A stretch of DNA of 64,000 bases from Ligula intestinalis. Taxonomy: Eukaryota; Platyhelminthes; Cestoda; Diphyllobothriidea; Diphyllobothriidae. The stretch covers positions 12,494,096 to 12,558,095 of the forward strand of contig JAYGXS010000010.1 in NCBI GenBank assembly GCA_036362985.1. The letters are read 5' to 3'. The translations under genes and the position numbers were made by a program. Below, piece after piece: positions 1 through 12,500 of the stretch. Under the pieces are notes generated by a model, which saw only the letters and a list, made by a program, of their open reading frames with translations, searched no databases and was not told the origin of the DNA. Every line of letters begins with the position of its first letter. The first letter of the stretch is position 1.

Positions 1-39
1 CGAATCCGCGACGGATATCGAAACGTCAGGCGAATAAAC
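1..39 (+). ncRNA. Hammerhead-ribozyme-like motif of a PLE terminal repeat, partial
   Basis: A short stem-loop (ATCC, loop GCGAC, GGAT) precedes TCGAAACGTCAGGCGAATAAA. GAAAC followed by GTC is the conserved right-hand part of the hammerhead motif found in the terminal repeats of PLEs. The left catalytic strand lies beyond or at the window edge and cannot be judged. Similar right halves occur on the minus strand near 35.4 kb and 20.85 kb, each followed by AATAAA-like sequence. Confidence 0.45.
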
Positions 40-60
40 ATATTGTCCCAGCGATCGAGT

Positions 61-90
61 CTTCTTCTTCTTCTTCTTCTTCTTCTTCTC
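61..90 (+). repeat. TTC trinucleotide microsatellite
   Basis: About nine uninterrupted CTT/TTC units inside the PLE leader. At the equivalent place in the other copies (about 35.36 kb and 19.48 kb) only two or three TTC-type units are present, so the run expanded in this copy. Confidence 0.9.
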
Positions 91-617
91 AATTGCTTCC
101 TGGTACACGGATGTTCGCTTGTATTGGCAAATTATTTGGGCGCGATGCGCTTAGATCGGCCCGACGATGGGAAACATTTACCCTTCGTGAGGTCTCAACC
201 TATTCGCAGATCCGTTTTCAGCACAGATGTCTTGACAATAAGGTGTTGCCGAGGAGTGTGAGATACAAGCCGGCGCTGAACACGGAGGCGGCGAGACGCG
301 TTATGTTTCAAACTGGCAAGAGAATGGTCCGTCTGTTCATTCAAGATTGCCACGCGAGGCTACGCAAATATCGCCAGATAATTGACCATGAGAAGATGAA
401 ATGCTGTGAGCTCATGGGTGAGGACAGCACAAAACTGCTTCAGCAGAGAGTGCTTGAACGAGCACGCGACAAACAAGCAATTCATGAAGCGGCGCTGCCG
501 GGTTTTTACGAAAGGCAGCTGTTCCTATGGGTTTCTGGACAGTATTTGCATTTTTTGTTCCGATACGGTCGTACATTTTCAACGAAATTTTACATTTCGC
601 CTTGCATGTCTCGTTAA

Positions 618-1120
618 TTAAAATGTGTAAAGCAAGACACATTGCACATGTAGTGCTATCTGCTAATGGTTTTTATGCCAAAATGCCTGGTTTACGAGAG
701 ACCGGATTGTTAGGAGCAGGCTTAACAGACTCATTATCACGCTACCCTCATGACTCGTCCCGAGATGCATTGTCGATCAGTACAAGCCGTGCGCGTAATC
801 ATATCGTCCAAGCCAGCGCCGGGGATTAGTGCGCTTCCTTATCAATCCAGTCGCCCAAATTGACACTCGGCATATTACCCCTAAAGAACAGAATCGAATT
901 GCTGTGACCTTGTGACCTCTGTCTCTCAAAATTAAACTCTACCATACTGCCACTTTCACAGCCTCCTTGCTGTATTCTCCGGATAATTAAAACAAGGCGT
1001 AATTAGACAACACGATTCCGTTTTCAACCAACAGGGGATCCATTTTCATAAAAGGATCCCTTTCTCCTTTCAAATGATGTTGGTCCCTTCAGCCAGGGAG
1101 AACTGCTGACTTCAAAAGTG
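618..1120. other. No gene recognised
   Basis: Short open frames only, with no recognisable domain. The 3' flank (about 1030-1070) holds a small inverted GGATCC-type repeat. Nothing else could be assigned. Confidence 0.5.
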
Positions 1121-1166
1121 TTATAACGACGGGTTCAGCGTCGTTAGTGTTATAACGATGACATCT

Positions 1167-1950
1167 GACGTGTGTCATCATCGAATTACGCCTTGTTGAA
1201 ATCCCCAAGGAAGAACACAATTGGAAGGGCATAATCTTGGATCCACCGAGAGGCGCGTTTTACTGTGTACAAAACGCGGAGGAACTGTCTCGGGTGGCTG
1301 TCCGTCAATTGTTGTAACGGAGGTAGGCATGGTGGAATTTGCGTCACCCATGCTTGAACTGTGCTGCATGATATTCAGCAGTTGTTCTGAGTAGATGTAC
1401 ATGGTGGAATGAACGTCACCCATGCTTGTAATGTCTTGATGATGCTGCCTGATGGTTAGCACCTGTTCTGCGGAAATACGCATGGTGGAATGCGCGTCAC
1501 CCATGCTTGTAATGTGCTTCATGATAGTCAGCCATTTTTTCGCAATGATAGAAATGGGTTGTTCTTCGACGCCACGTTGCTGGGGTGACAACTGGCAGTG
1601 TCGCCAATGATGTAAAGACTCCAACGCTGTGTGATGGTTGATGGGATCACGACACTTTCGTTGAACAGCAATTGCTCTGCGGAAATACACATGTTAAAAT
1701 GTGCGTCACATATTGTTGATACATCCAGGGGAAAAATCTTACCTGCATCTCACCTGCGTTGCCAGTGTTATAATGGTAACTTGCTGACGTCGCTTTAATT
1801 TGTAACGGTGGCATGAGACGTGTGTCACCGTTGAATTACACCCTGTTGAAATCCCTAAGGAAGAACACAATAAGAAGGGCATAATTCTGGAATCCACCCG
1901 GAGGAGGGTTTATTGTGTACAAAACCCGGAGGAGCTGTCTCGGGTAGCTG
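1167..1950. repeat. Direct repeat of 134 bp, two copies 650 bp apart
   Basis: Copy one is 1167-1300 and copy two is 1817-1950. Both begin GACGTGTGTCA/GACGTGTGTCAC, contain CCTGTTGAAATCC or its close variant and AAGGAAGAACACAA, and end CTGTCTCGGGTGGCTG or CTGTCTCGGGTAGCTG. They are the same length and differ by scattered substitutions. The upstream flanks also share GTGTTATAA. The interval between them carries a diverged tandem array, described separately. No protein is implied: the long minus-strand frame through it is a by-product of the repeat. Confidence 0.75.
1328..1722. repeat. Diverged tandem repeat, units of 72 and 81 bp plus an outlying copy
   Basis: The block CATGGTGGAAT, then GCGTCACCCATGCTTG or a variant, recurs at 1328, 1400 and 1481, giving spacings of 72 and 81 bp. 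A further degraded copy (CATGTTAAAATGTGCGTCAC) starts at 1691. The CTGCGGAAATAC block before the third and fourth copies shows they share upstream sequence too. Confidence 0.7.
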
Positions 1951-3430
1951 CTGTTGCTGCTGGGTTGATCTTCAACGTCCTCGCTATCCGGAGTGGCTGC
2001 ACTCTTTGTGTCCCGCCTCGGGCCGAACCCGGCATTGGGAGCGGACTGGCGTCGCCACGTGTCCGCTGTTGCAACAACTCTTCGTAAGGGGGTGACAGTG
2101 GCTTATAAGAGATTGTCTGCGCGTTCTCTTGTGGCCTAGTTGGCCGCATTGAGATAACGTCACGCGACCAGTTGACCCTGTGGCTTTGTGCCTAACGCCG
2201 GCTCTTGTGCGTGCGTACGTGCATGCATGCGGTCTAAGGTCATCTCGCGTAGCCTGTTCAGTGAACGCTATTGAACAAAGCAATCATTATGGCGTCATGC
2301 TCGATGCCTTAGGAGAGCGGGAACCACAGCAGACGCGTCTTCCACCGCCTTCCCACCCGCGCTCACGGCGACCAAGGTCTCCTGCACCAAACCTCCCTAC
2401 GGTGGATCTATCTCCCCTCCTCCATGTTTTTGACAGCGGAGCAGCCCCTCCCGACCAAGCTTCTCCGAATCCTCCTTCACGCCACCGGGATTGAGGCCCA
2501 CCTGGCGGGGCTCCGGATCCAACAAAGGCAACTAGCCAGCCTTAGGTGAGCCGACAAGGTTGCCAGCCTATGGTCAGGCTACCATCCTAACAAAAGACCC
2601 CGAAAATAATTTACGAGGACTTTTTTTCATTCAGATGACGCCATGTTGTTTTTGATCTTCCTCCACCAAACGGCCGATATGCAACCTTTTGGCTTGGTTT
2701 TTGTGTATTCGCCTGAGAAGATGTCGCTACCCTTAGTGGCGGGTTGGGATTTAGATTTTTTTAACGTACCCTACTTTCTTGGCTGCATTTTCTGTTCACA
2801 CCTTACCATCTCCATGTCAACAATGGCAAAGTCGGCGGGGACGACACTGGAAGTAGCTTAGAGTAAAAAAACTGACTTGATTTGGGAGGAATGATAGTCA
2901 GACAGTGAACATCAATAAACACCACGTCCAAGCGTGTGACACGTGCCTTTAGCCCGTCACGTGATATGGCTGGCTCGCGTATGTGCGAAGGCGTGAACAT
3001 GCACCTTCCAAGTTATTCGTGTGTTTTCCCCCCATCACCTGTTAAAAAATGGACCCTGGGCACACTCAGTACCAAGTAATAAACAACCCTCCCTGGTAGA
3101 TATTTACTGCAACCTAATAACAAAGGTGTTCCGCCAACTGGCTTTCTGATGTCGGCTTACAGTGCGAAAAACTGGCTGCCAAACTGATTATGTGATTCAC
3201 CACTGTCGCTATTAACAAAACCACCGCTTAAGTTTTAGTGGGCCGGGGGAGGGAGGGCAGTTGGATACGCGTGAATGAAAACTTTCGCATTCTAGGTTTT
3301 TGTGTGGATTAGGGAGAAGAATTGTACAGCTACAGATTGATATGTTGATAAAACTAATCTCTCGAACTCTCACATATCACCATTATCGGAGATACCAAAC
3401 AGCAGCAAAAAAGAGGTTTTAATATAATGC
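1951..3430. other. No gene recognised; GC-rich then AT-rich spacer
   Basis: From 1950 to about 2560 the sequence is GC-rich and has overlapping short open frames on both strands without recognisable domains. From about 2600 on it is ordinary AT-rich spacer. A G-rich run at 3240-3257 is listed separately. Confidence 0.45.
3240..3257 (+). other. G-quadruplex-type G-run motif
   Basis: Four G-runs (3, 5, 3 and 3 G) are separated by loops of 2, 1 and 1 bases. This satisfies the usual G3+N1-7 pattern. Formation in vivo is not shown by sequence. Confidence 0.5.
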
Positions 3431-3432
3431 GG

Positions 3433-4521
3433 GTGTATACCAATCAACTGTCAGATCGTAGTGAGTAAGGAACAGCGATGAAAAGAGACGGGGTGACGAA
3501 AACTGTTGAGGTATACGGTAAGGGACTGCCCATGATTTGAAGGTTCTTCAGGGCATCAGCCATGACAATGTAAGCAATTATAGATTGCACAAAATAATTC
3601 TGACGGATGGCTTGGCGTGAATGTACAGTAGACGCCAAAGATCACGTTACATTCAGACAAATGCGAAATATTGATAAAAATTTGGTAGTCGGCATCGACT
3701 CAAGTTTAGATACTGATTATCCCGTAGTCTATTCTGAAGTCATTTCACTCAGGGTAGGATGCGAGCTTCATAATGAGCTTCGTTTTAATCACTAGTAAAA
3801 CGTATGTACGGCAGAAAGTAACTGCTTAAGTAGTATGCGTATATCTCGTTGATTTCGACTGCCTATCATGAGCTTTTTTACAATTGTGAGGCGTTTATTC
3901 ATAAAACATTGTATCCGTCAATTTATTAATGATGCCTGTACTGCATAGGATATGTTTCACATTTATTTCAATATTTTATGACAACTATGTGACTTCCTCC
4001 TCAAACTGTAGGCGAAAACGTACTTTTCCTCAAACAGGATGCACGGGATGTTTGTGCATGTTTTCCATTAAATATATTTGAATTTATAAAGGCTGCCAAA
4101 ATCAATGATAAGTACGCATACTCCTAACGTTGTCACTTTCTACAGTGCGTCCGTTTTGCTAATGATCAAAGCGAAGCTCATTATAAAGCTTGCATCCTAT
4201 CTTGACTGAAATGACTTTAGAAAAGACTACACGATAATCAGTATCTCAACATGAGTCGATGCCGATTACCAAATTAATATAAATATTTCGCATTTGTCTG
4301 AATGTTGCGTGATCTTTGGCATCTACTGTACATTCACGTCTAGCCATCGCTCAGAATTATTTGGTGCAATCTATAATTGCTTTCATTTTCATGGCTGATG
4401 CCGTGAAAAACCTTCAAATCATGAGCAGTCCCTTACCGTATACCTCTACAGTTTTCGTAATCCCGTCTCTTTTCATCGCTGTTCCTTACTCACTATGACC
4501 TGATAGTTGATTGGCATACAG
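3433..4521. mobile_element. Palindromic (foldback) element, copy 1
   Basis: Left arm about 3433-3870 and right arm about 4084-4521 are reverse complements with many substitutions. The outer end reads CCAATCAACTGTCAG against CTGATAGTTGATTGG. Inner landmarks TGTACAGTAGACGCCAAAGA, TGCGAAATATT and GAGCTTCGTTTT occur in mirror image. A spacer of about 210 bp lies between. No open frame spans the element. Three more copies occur near 34.4-35.3, 47.7-49.1 and 56.0-56.9 kb. It is most simply a non-autonomous transposon with very long inverted repeats; no target duplication was identified for this copy. Confidence 0.75.
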
Positions 4522-6473
4522 TCGGCTAGTAACATATCAATTATCAGCAGCTTTGCGGAACACAGTTGGTTGATCCGACTCGCAAAAGCATTATCCCCGG
4601 ATGGGCACATCCTGAGGAATAGATCGGTGCGCAAACAAATAAAATTATTAATGAAAAAATATTTGAAACAATATTAATATTCGCCAATTAAAAATAACCC
4701 GGTGGTTTTAGCGGGACTCGAATTCAGACCGTTAATGGCAATAAAGTCTTGTCCTTGCTGGCAGGGATTTGAAAGACAGCAATGTTACAACTAGGTCACA
4801 TTAATTATTTAAATTCACCAACCCTACCCCTCTTTAAAATTATTATTATTTGTGTGGTTTCGTTGGATTTTGGATTCGCTGATAAGTCTTTGTTATTATT
4901 TCAAATGTTTGTTACACGCATTATTGCTGGTTTAAGAGCAATTATCAATCTTTTGTAACTTAGGCATTTTGCACGACCTGAGTCATCTGCCACAGATATT
5001 TTAGTATTCATCTAACACGAAACAAAGCATTGAAAACAACTTTCTTGTTTGCCCAAATGTAAATAAAACACAGACCGGAGATCTGACCTATATTTGGTGC
5101 GAGCAATTGCTCAGCATACAAATAATCACAAACGGCTCACATGTCCGTAAAAGGAGCAAGCGCCCGCATGCAGACTACGTTACGTTAAAGATACTAAAGC
5201 ATTTTATGGCAATATGAGCATATAACAACACCTTTCGAAGCTACACTGCGTTTGAATGAATTCTGGCTGAAAGTGCGAAAGCAGTGTTAAGTACCAGCGT
5301 TAGTTTGGATCGATTTTTTATAGGAAGTGAAATACCGATGCACTAGACAGTGTAGGCGTCGACGAACTTTGTCTTCCGCTGAGAAAACTGCATTCCTTGC
5401 CTGCAAATGTCTACTAGAAAATTCATAATGAATTATGTTTTTAACAGCCGTTTCGGAAAAGAGCAGGGAATACCCTGTTGGTCATGAATGAAACACCCGC
5501 GAAAGTCCGCTGAAAAACGCTGGCTACACTTAGTCATCAAACTGGCCAATCAACTGTGAGTGGAAATAGGTTTCGTACCATATGACTGGCTTTTACTGTT
5601 TTGGCTTACGTCTATGCCGAAAAAAAACTAGGAGATTCTTTACCGGGTTTAAGTTCCGACCTAGCAGTTACCAGAACGTTTCGCCCTTTAAACTAAAGAA
5701 AGTTAAATAAGACACACTTGGCGAAACACACAACACTTCGAATTGTATCACAAATAATCATAAGTGTGGATCAGATTTCTCCCACGCTCAGAGCGATCAT
5801 AAAGTATGTGTGCGAAATAGCAGGTTGGCACAACCGTTAGTGGTTTTAACAAGAGATAAGAAAGTATTATGGTATCGTTTACATTCATGAGGCTCATTAT
5901 ATTTGTCTTACTTGACCTCATTCCGGGAAGACGTTGCTTCCAAAAAGAAAATTATTCCTTAAAATGTTCGTATGTCACTAAGTCGAAGTTGAATATTAAT
6001 AGCGTACGGGAAGTTAGTATTTCGGGTCGTACTGACGTATTGTAACAGGTCATCAGAATTCTGAGCGAATGAAGAGCGTGATTGCACTTTTATTAAACTT
6101 TGCACAGTTATTTCTAAGAACAACCGAAAGGCTGCTGAATGAACTTGCCTGAACACATATCGTTGTCATAACACCGTGCGTTTTACCAATAACTCTCAGA
6201 GGTTTGTTACTCAAACCACATAGCGTAAGCAGCTTTAAATTTGAGAAGTAGTAGTTGTATTACCGACTGCATTTAAGAGCATATCCATTCAACAGACGAC
6301 CCTCCACTTTCGTGAAAAGGCTAGCTAAAACGAGAATATGTATGCGTTTGCATTAATTTCTTGGAAAGATACTTCATAGAAGAGGCACCATATTTTACAG
6401 GAAATGGCAAATAAAACTAAAGGACAGGGCGAAATTTCGACAAAGTCATTAAAAAATAAATATCATAAAAAGA
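4522..6473. other. AT-rich spacer downstream of the Kelch gene
   Basis: Only short, unrelated open frames are present. I see no domain, RNA gene or repeat unit shared with the rest of the window. Confidence 0.5.
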
Positions 6474-6596
6474 TTAGAAAAACTGAAGAAGCATAGATCC
6501 GGCTGCTTCGATTGTGTGAATAAAGGACGGTGAACGAGCATCTACCCACTCCCAGTTCGCGAAGTCTTCTTGTTCACCCGGCGATGATCTTGGTGT
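6474..6596 (-). CDS. Kelch gene: probable terminal exon
   Basis: An AAG acceptor at 6597-6599 opens a phase-0 frame of 40 codons ending TAA at 6476-6474. It reads EDFANWEWVDARSP and later IEAAGSMLLQFF. The frame fits the preceding exon, and a W.WV strand is plausible for a last blade. However, the acceptor tract is weak and no polyadenylation signal is obvious, so this exon is less certain than the others. Confidence 0.45.
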   Translation of the reverse strand, partial: TPRSSPGEQEDFANWEWVDARSPSFIHTIEAAGSMLLQFF

Positions 6597-9500
6597 CTTA
6601 AATAAGTAGCAATAGACACAATGTATTTTTTTACCGTCTGCAAGCAGACAGAAAAACGAGAAAGGTTAAAAATCAAGGGTGTGCTTACCTGCCCATTTTG
6701 CGGACGAAAGCACTCCGCAGTGTCCGAAGGTGGAAGGTAATGACCTAAAAAAGGAAAAATATTAGAATATTAGTAAGCACGTATAGGTATGTAAACGAAC
6801 AAAAAGATCCCCACAGAGACCCTTATGTTCTCTTCTCCCGACAGAATAGGGAAACTGGGAACGCCCCGTTATAAAATTGCCTTTGCGATAAATTTCAGAG
6901 AAATTGGGTACCGGGTTAAGATTATTGCTAGAGTAAACATTAGGTTGGAGGGATGTTGGGGTTGACTTACAGACAGTGATTTTTAAGGACCGGAAGACTT
7001 TCGTCTTCCCCGGCTTTACTTAAGGGAGCGGTATGAGAACAGATAATTGATTCCGACGCAGGCCACCTCAAAAACTGCATTTTAATCATATATTCTATAG
7101 ATTACAATCTAAAACATGCACCACTTCTGAAATAGCAATTTCCATTACCCATTCTAACCTACGTGTTCGAGTGTATGATAAACATCATCAGTATGTTTAG
7201 AGAACCCACATAGGCAGCGGATCAAGCAAAGAGGTTCTATAGGAGAAACAAATATATCATTATGAATATCCGCAGCTTTCACTGACCAAGCTTTTTTACA
7301 GTTTACGAAAGTTAAAATATATATCCTGAACGCCAGGAGAGAATCTGGGACTTCATGCAACTCCTAAGAAAATTTCAGAATCTTTTCTAACCAGCGATCT
7401 GCCTAATTTTTGTATTTTATTTCTGATTGATGAAGATGATCCGAATCGCAAAAGTCTTGTGATAGAAACCTGATAATTTGAAAAAGGAGGAAGTGGATAT
7501 ACTGCCATTCACGTTTGACTTTAACAGACTGTTTCGTAAATATGCTTTCGCTTTCAAATACGCGCAGTGCAAGTGAAGAGAATGTTGGGGACTGACAGGT
7601 AAATGTCGAAATAATTGTTCGTTGAGTCTACCTAATATCTAGAAATACAGTCGTCCGCCACCAACTCTAAAGGTAACAAATGCCTTCCGTGAAGTCAACA
7701 TAGGAGGTTCCGCCCCGGGGGATCTGTTTATAATTTATTTATATTAATTGCACATTTGCCTGTAAACACGAAAAACCAAGCTAATGCGCCTTGTTGCAAA
7801 GTTCTATGTATCCTTTCGATAGGGTCTCTGAGGGTAAAATTATTTCGCAATTTTACAAAATGGTGGCACCGATGAGATCAAAAACAAATAAAATGCGTGA
7901 TTTTTTATGAGCGATCCAAATAAAGTTTGTCGCTAGAAATGCAGCTAACACAATTGCAAGTAAACGGCTTACATGGTCTGAGGAACGATTCTGTAAAGAG
8001 TGTTTATTTGCTTTTTTCAAAGAAATTTTATAATTTATTACTGTGTACGTAAAATATGCTTTTTTCCGTTAAATTTAAGCAGAATAATTATTAACGAAGT
8101 CTCCAAAGAATGGTAAAGGTCTATTGTAGTGATCACAAGGCGTACTTCATATAATTACCTATCTGTTTCATGGTAGTAGCCCTGTTTTGTTCAGTTACTT
8201 TAGAATCAGCTGCTTACCAATCGATGAAGTCCGTCAATACATAAGGCTGATCCCAAACGGAAACCCTTATAAGTTTATTGTATCGAAGGTTAGTAAGGTG
8301 ACAGTGACTAATTTACTTATAGTCTACCTACTGCTGTGTTTAGTTCTGGTTTCGTCTTATGCTTATTATCTTTTGTTAGTTTTTTTACCTTTCTTTAGTT
8401 AGCTTAATTAACTTTATATTTATCAGTGCCATGCGCTTTTTACTTCTTTGATATAAATCTCGAAAATGTCTCAGTTTGTTGAACGGTTTAAAAAATTTAT
8501 ATATTTTATGGAATGCTTTTTTCCTATTTTTATTTATGATGAATATTTTTTTGCCAAAAATTATTTTTTAGATACTTTTTTCTGAATTTTTCTATTTTAT
8601 ACGCTCTCACGAAAGAAAGGAACTTCACCTTATGCCATCCAATATATGAATTTAGGAAGAAATATTTTAGTTGAATAGAAGCCGGTTGAGAGCGGACTTG
8701 GCCAAATGGCAAAACAGAATCTATATGTGAAACCTGCCTAAAGTACGAAGATACTGCTAAGTTAACTCTCGCCTACTTACCCAATGCGAAAAGGCTGTTT
8801 TTATGCAAAACGAGCGAAAAATCCTCTCTGGCCTGGTTCATGGACTGTACAAGGGTCCACTCTCCTAACGGCTTCTCTGTGGTTGGAGGCTGGAACATTT
8901 CAACCGACTTGAGGACGGCGCTACTGTGCGAAAGGCCTCCAGCCACGAATATGTGGCCAGCATGTTCACACGCAGAGTGAAAGCATCGGGCCCTGTTCAT
9001 AGGAGCTGCCGGCTGCCAAAAGTCCTTACTTTCCTCGTCAGGCCTCCACCGACAGATTTCTGATACCATTTCGGGCTGGCAGCAGTACTCCACAGATGAG
9101 AAGTATTCAAAATCCCCAAGTCCGCCAATCGCGAAAAGCCGCCCATCACTAAGGGCCACACACGCTGAGGCTCGGCGTGCTCGGGAAAGCGGAGGTAGGG
9201 CAATCCACCTGATCGGAAATAATGCTTTTAGGCAGTTAATAATGGCATGTAATCTTGTTGGTAGATTGAATTAGGCAGAAAGTAAATTCGAATATAGAAT
9301 TACTCATTGGCTGCGTTATGTCTGTAGTTAATGTGGTCAATACTGACGCCATCGTAATATATTTTAAATTCAAGATGAATTTTTATGGAAAGCTAACTTT
9401 TCTGAACAGAATACAGAATTATGTTTATAGGTATGGGTTATATTGCAGGACATGTTCGTCATAATTTTGAAAAGAGTTTTCAAATGAAATTGATAACCAT

Positions 9501-12500
9501 GGAACGCAATTAATAAATACTTCAGTCGCTCCAGGGTGTCGAATTTTGAATTGACTGCTGCTGACTAAACGTGCTGCCGCAACAAATGACCAAATAAGTA
9601 GTATGCATTTTTCATATCGTTTTGAATGCTTTCATACATATAAATATATGGTTGGTAAAATGCACAGAAATATTTCTTTTTGCACATTTTTGTTGCCGAA
9701 TAAAAACTTGTTAAAGTGTTTTATGCTTGGTTTTAAGAAATACGCAATAATGAGCCTTTTTAAGTCAGTGAACCGGTCTTTTATTTTGCATCGTATCCAT
9801 CCGTTTCTAAAGCTATTTATCAAGCTGATGCCATGGTCCACATGCATTGCAACAATATGTGGGTCCCATGGGTAGGTAAAATGATGGTTTTACTGACAGT
9901 AAACAAAGCTACTAAAAACTAATAAAGTGTGTAACTTGAACAGCAACTGCATATGCCTAATACATCTGAAAAAGCACAAAACAACTTAGTTAAAATATAA
10001 GTACAATACGTAAAGAAAGGTAACCTAAATAAAGCAAAGTGACGTAAACAATCAGAAATATAAAGCTATAACAAAGCCAAAAAATTAAGTGATAAACTAA
10101 AACATGAATAAAATTGAACAGATAAAAAAATAAGTTTGACTCTTTTAATGTTTTTCTCTTTTCATTTATGGCGCGCCAAACATTGGATTATGTAACCAAA
10201 TTTAAGGACCCGAATTTAATATGCAATTAGGATAATTGTGTCAGAAAATGCATACAACAAAATTTGTTAAGTGTTGCATACAGATTTGATGTCTATATCC
10301 GCTGACACAACTTTCTTTATCGCTAGGACCAATCTGGCGTGCGAATAAGCAGAATAGTTTTAAGATTCCAGCTAACAGCAGCGAAGCTGCTGTGCTTGCT
10401 AGAAACCCATACATACATGAATTTGCTCTGATGATAAATGAGTGTCAAAAACTGTGAAGATAGCAATGCACCTTACCTACCACATTGCTCTGAGTGTAAA
10501 GTAGAAACCGGCTGCACCTACCTATTATCCGACGGCAGAAACATTTCACAGGACGCCAGTTCTTCACTATCGGCACCACTGCCCCCATAGACCAAGATTG
10601 CGTCACCGACCCTGGAGGCCGCAGCCTCACCACGTGCTGTTGCCATTGGAGCCGCCAGCCGACAGCGGCGAGTTTTTGCACTGAAGGCCTTCACAAAGTT
10701 TGTATTGCGATCTCCAAGAATTCCGCCAATTATAAAGATTTGATCTATTAGAGAGGTTCAACAAAGTACCCGGATACGAGTAGACGAACGGATGAAAGGC
10801 AACGTATGAATTTGAATTTGTCTAACCTTTCGTGTTTCACATTATTTTTCCTCCTTTTTCATCGAGACTTAATAAGTAATATATATTTATATAAGGGCTA
10901 CTCTGAAATCACGCTAATTGACTGGACAATGCTCCACAAGAAAGGCTTACCAACTTGCGTGTTTGAAAAAATTCTTTCGATCGAATATCTCCACTAGGTC
11001 TTCGTGAGTACTAGGTTGTAAGATCAAATCCTTTATTTTATTTTTTGCTAAGAAAAGCTTCCAAAGGACTTAACAACTCTACTGTTTGCTTGAACTGAAC
11101 TAAATAAATCAATAAAATTTTTGACAGCGAACGCAAAAACGTCGATGATTTTTTGCATGTCTTCTACCATTTCGTTCTGCCCATGACTTATATTCTGCAA
11201 CCCTTATCAATCTGACTAAATAACATTCAAGCTATGTTGAAAAACATGAAAATACTATATTTTCAGTCGAAGCGGCTCGATATGGATTCCTAATTTTACT
11301 AATTTGCCGAATTGGTCATGTCACCAATCGCTCAGAGGCCCACTACCGGCAGTCGTAATTTCAGTGACACAATAAACGGACATGTGCCTTTTTTTATATA
11401 GGGGCTCCCTTACCGTCGTAAATGACGACTGCAGCATTTTTGCGCCGTTTAATGCGACTAATAATCGCATCTTTTCCGTTTTCCGGGTCATACGTTTGTA
11501 TAATCCATTCTTGTTTGCCGCCAAGCCTCGGCGTGCCAACGGTTACCAAGGCGTTCTTCAAATAGGATCGTTTAGCTATATCCACTGGGCGCATTGTTGT
11601 TGGTGACCCTGTAGCGTCACTATAAAACAGGCCAATTCGCTTCACCAGCTCGCTCAAAAGTTTTCTGAGAGAAAGAGGACTTGAAAAAATGGGAACCTGA
11701 ACCTTACCTGGTCTGAGGCGACATTTCAAACTGAGCAGCCTTTTGGAGTAAATTGGACTGAACCCCACCACTGATATTTTGCCAACGTACTTCAGCTACT
11801 AATTTCGGCAGGGAATCAACATGGCTCTGAGCACAGGCGTCAGTAGCCCGACGTGAATCATCTGCAAGCACGCAATCGCATATAGCTTTAACTACTTGCT
11901 CTTCGTTTTGTACTCCAAGACTGTTGCACTGCAAAAGGCATAATATGTTTTCTAGGGGCAACCCATATAACACATAAATACTGACAAAATTCGTAAATTG
12001 ACTCCTCATGAGTTTATAACAGGCTCTCTGCAAAATACCTGCCTGCAAATGGTTCGCAATGTGCAGGACGAAATGAAGATTCTCTAATGTAAGACTGGAA
12101 TAAAAGTAAAAGTGAACTCAAATACAGCAAGATCCCCTTACGGTTGATCAAAAAACGATAACGGAACTTCCCGACCTGAATGATTCTCAGATCTACTGCG
12201 CAATAAAGGAAGTCTTCCATATTTATCAGCGATATTTAAATTTGACCAGTATAAGCCTTCTTGATGAAATCTTGGATTATACTACAAAAAATATTATAGC
12301 CGGAGTCGCCATGGTTAGTACTGTTCGATGTACGCCTGGGCTGCGCCTGGCTCTCCAAAGCGATTTTTTCTGGCAGGTATTCAGATGGCAATTATGAGTC
12401 TGTGGAGATTTATCATATGCTTTCTGCTCAACTGTGATTTTTTCCCCTAAAGGAAAACACACCGCCTACTCTTATTAGTACATCAGTAAAACTATTTTCT

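Larger units (their letters stand above)
1..617 (+). mobile_element. 5' end of a Penelope-like element (PLE), truncated
   Basis: The left edge carries a hammerhead-like motif followed by a leader also seen near 35.3 kb and 30.5 kb, interrupted here by a TTC microsatellite. An open frame from 93 to 614 encodes a basic protein of 174 residues. Residues about 15-110 (ARRWE, FQHRC, PRSVRYKP, then a helical stretch ending CCELMG) resemble the N-terminal region that precedes the reverse transcriptase in PLE proteins. After about residue 145 the resemblance is lost, and no reverse transcriptase or GIY-YIG domain follows, so this is a 5' fragment. PLEs copy themselves by target-primed reverse transcription. 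The match is from recall of the family; orientation is set by the leader order. Confidence 0.6.

Noticed and set aside
1178..1690. 170-codon minus-strand open frame with internally repeated protein motif
   Set aside because: The repeated peptide (SMGDAHSTM) follows exactly from the DNA tandem array. There is no domain and no splice or promoter support.
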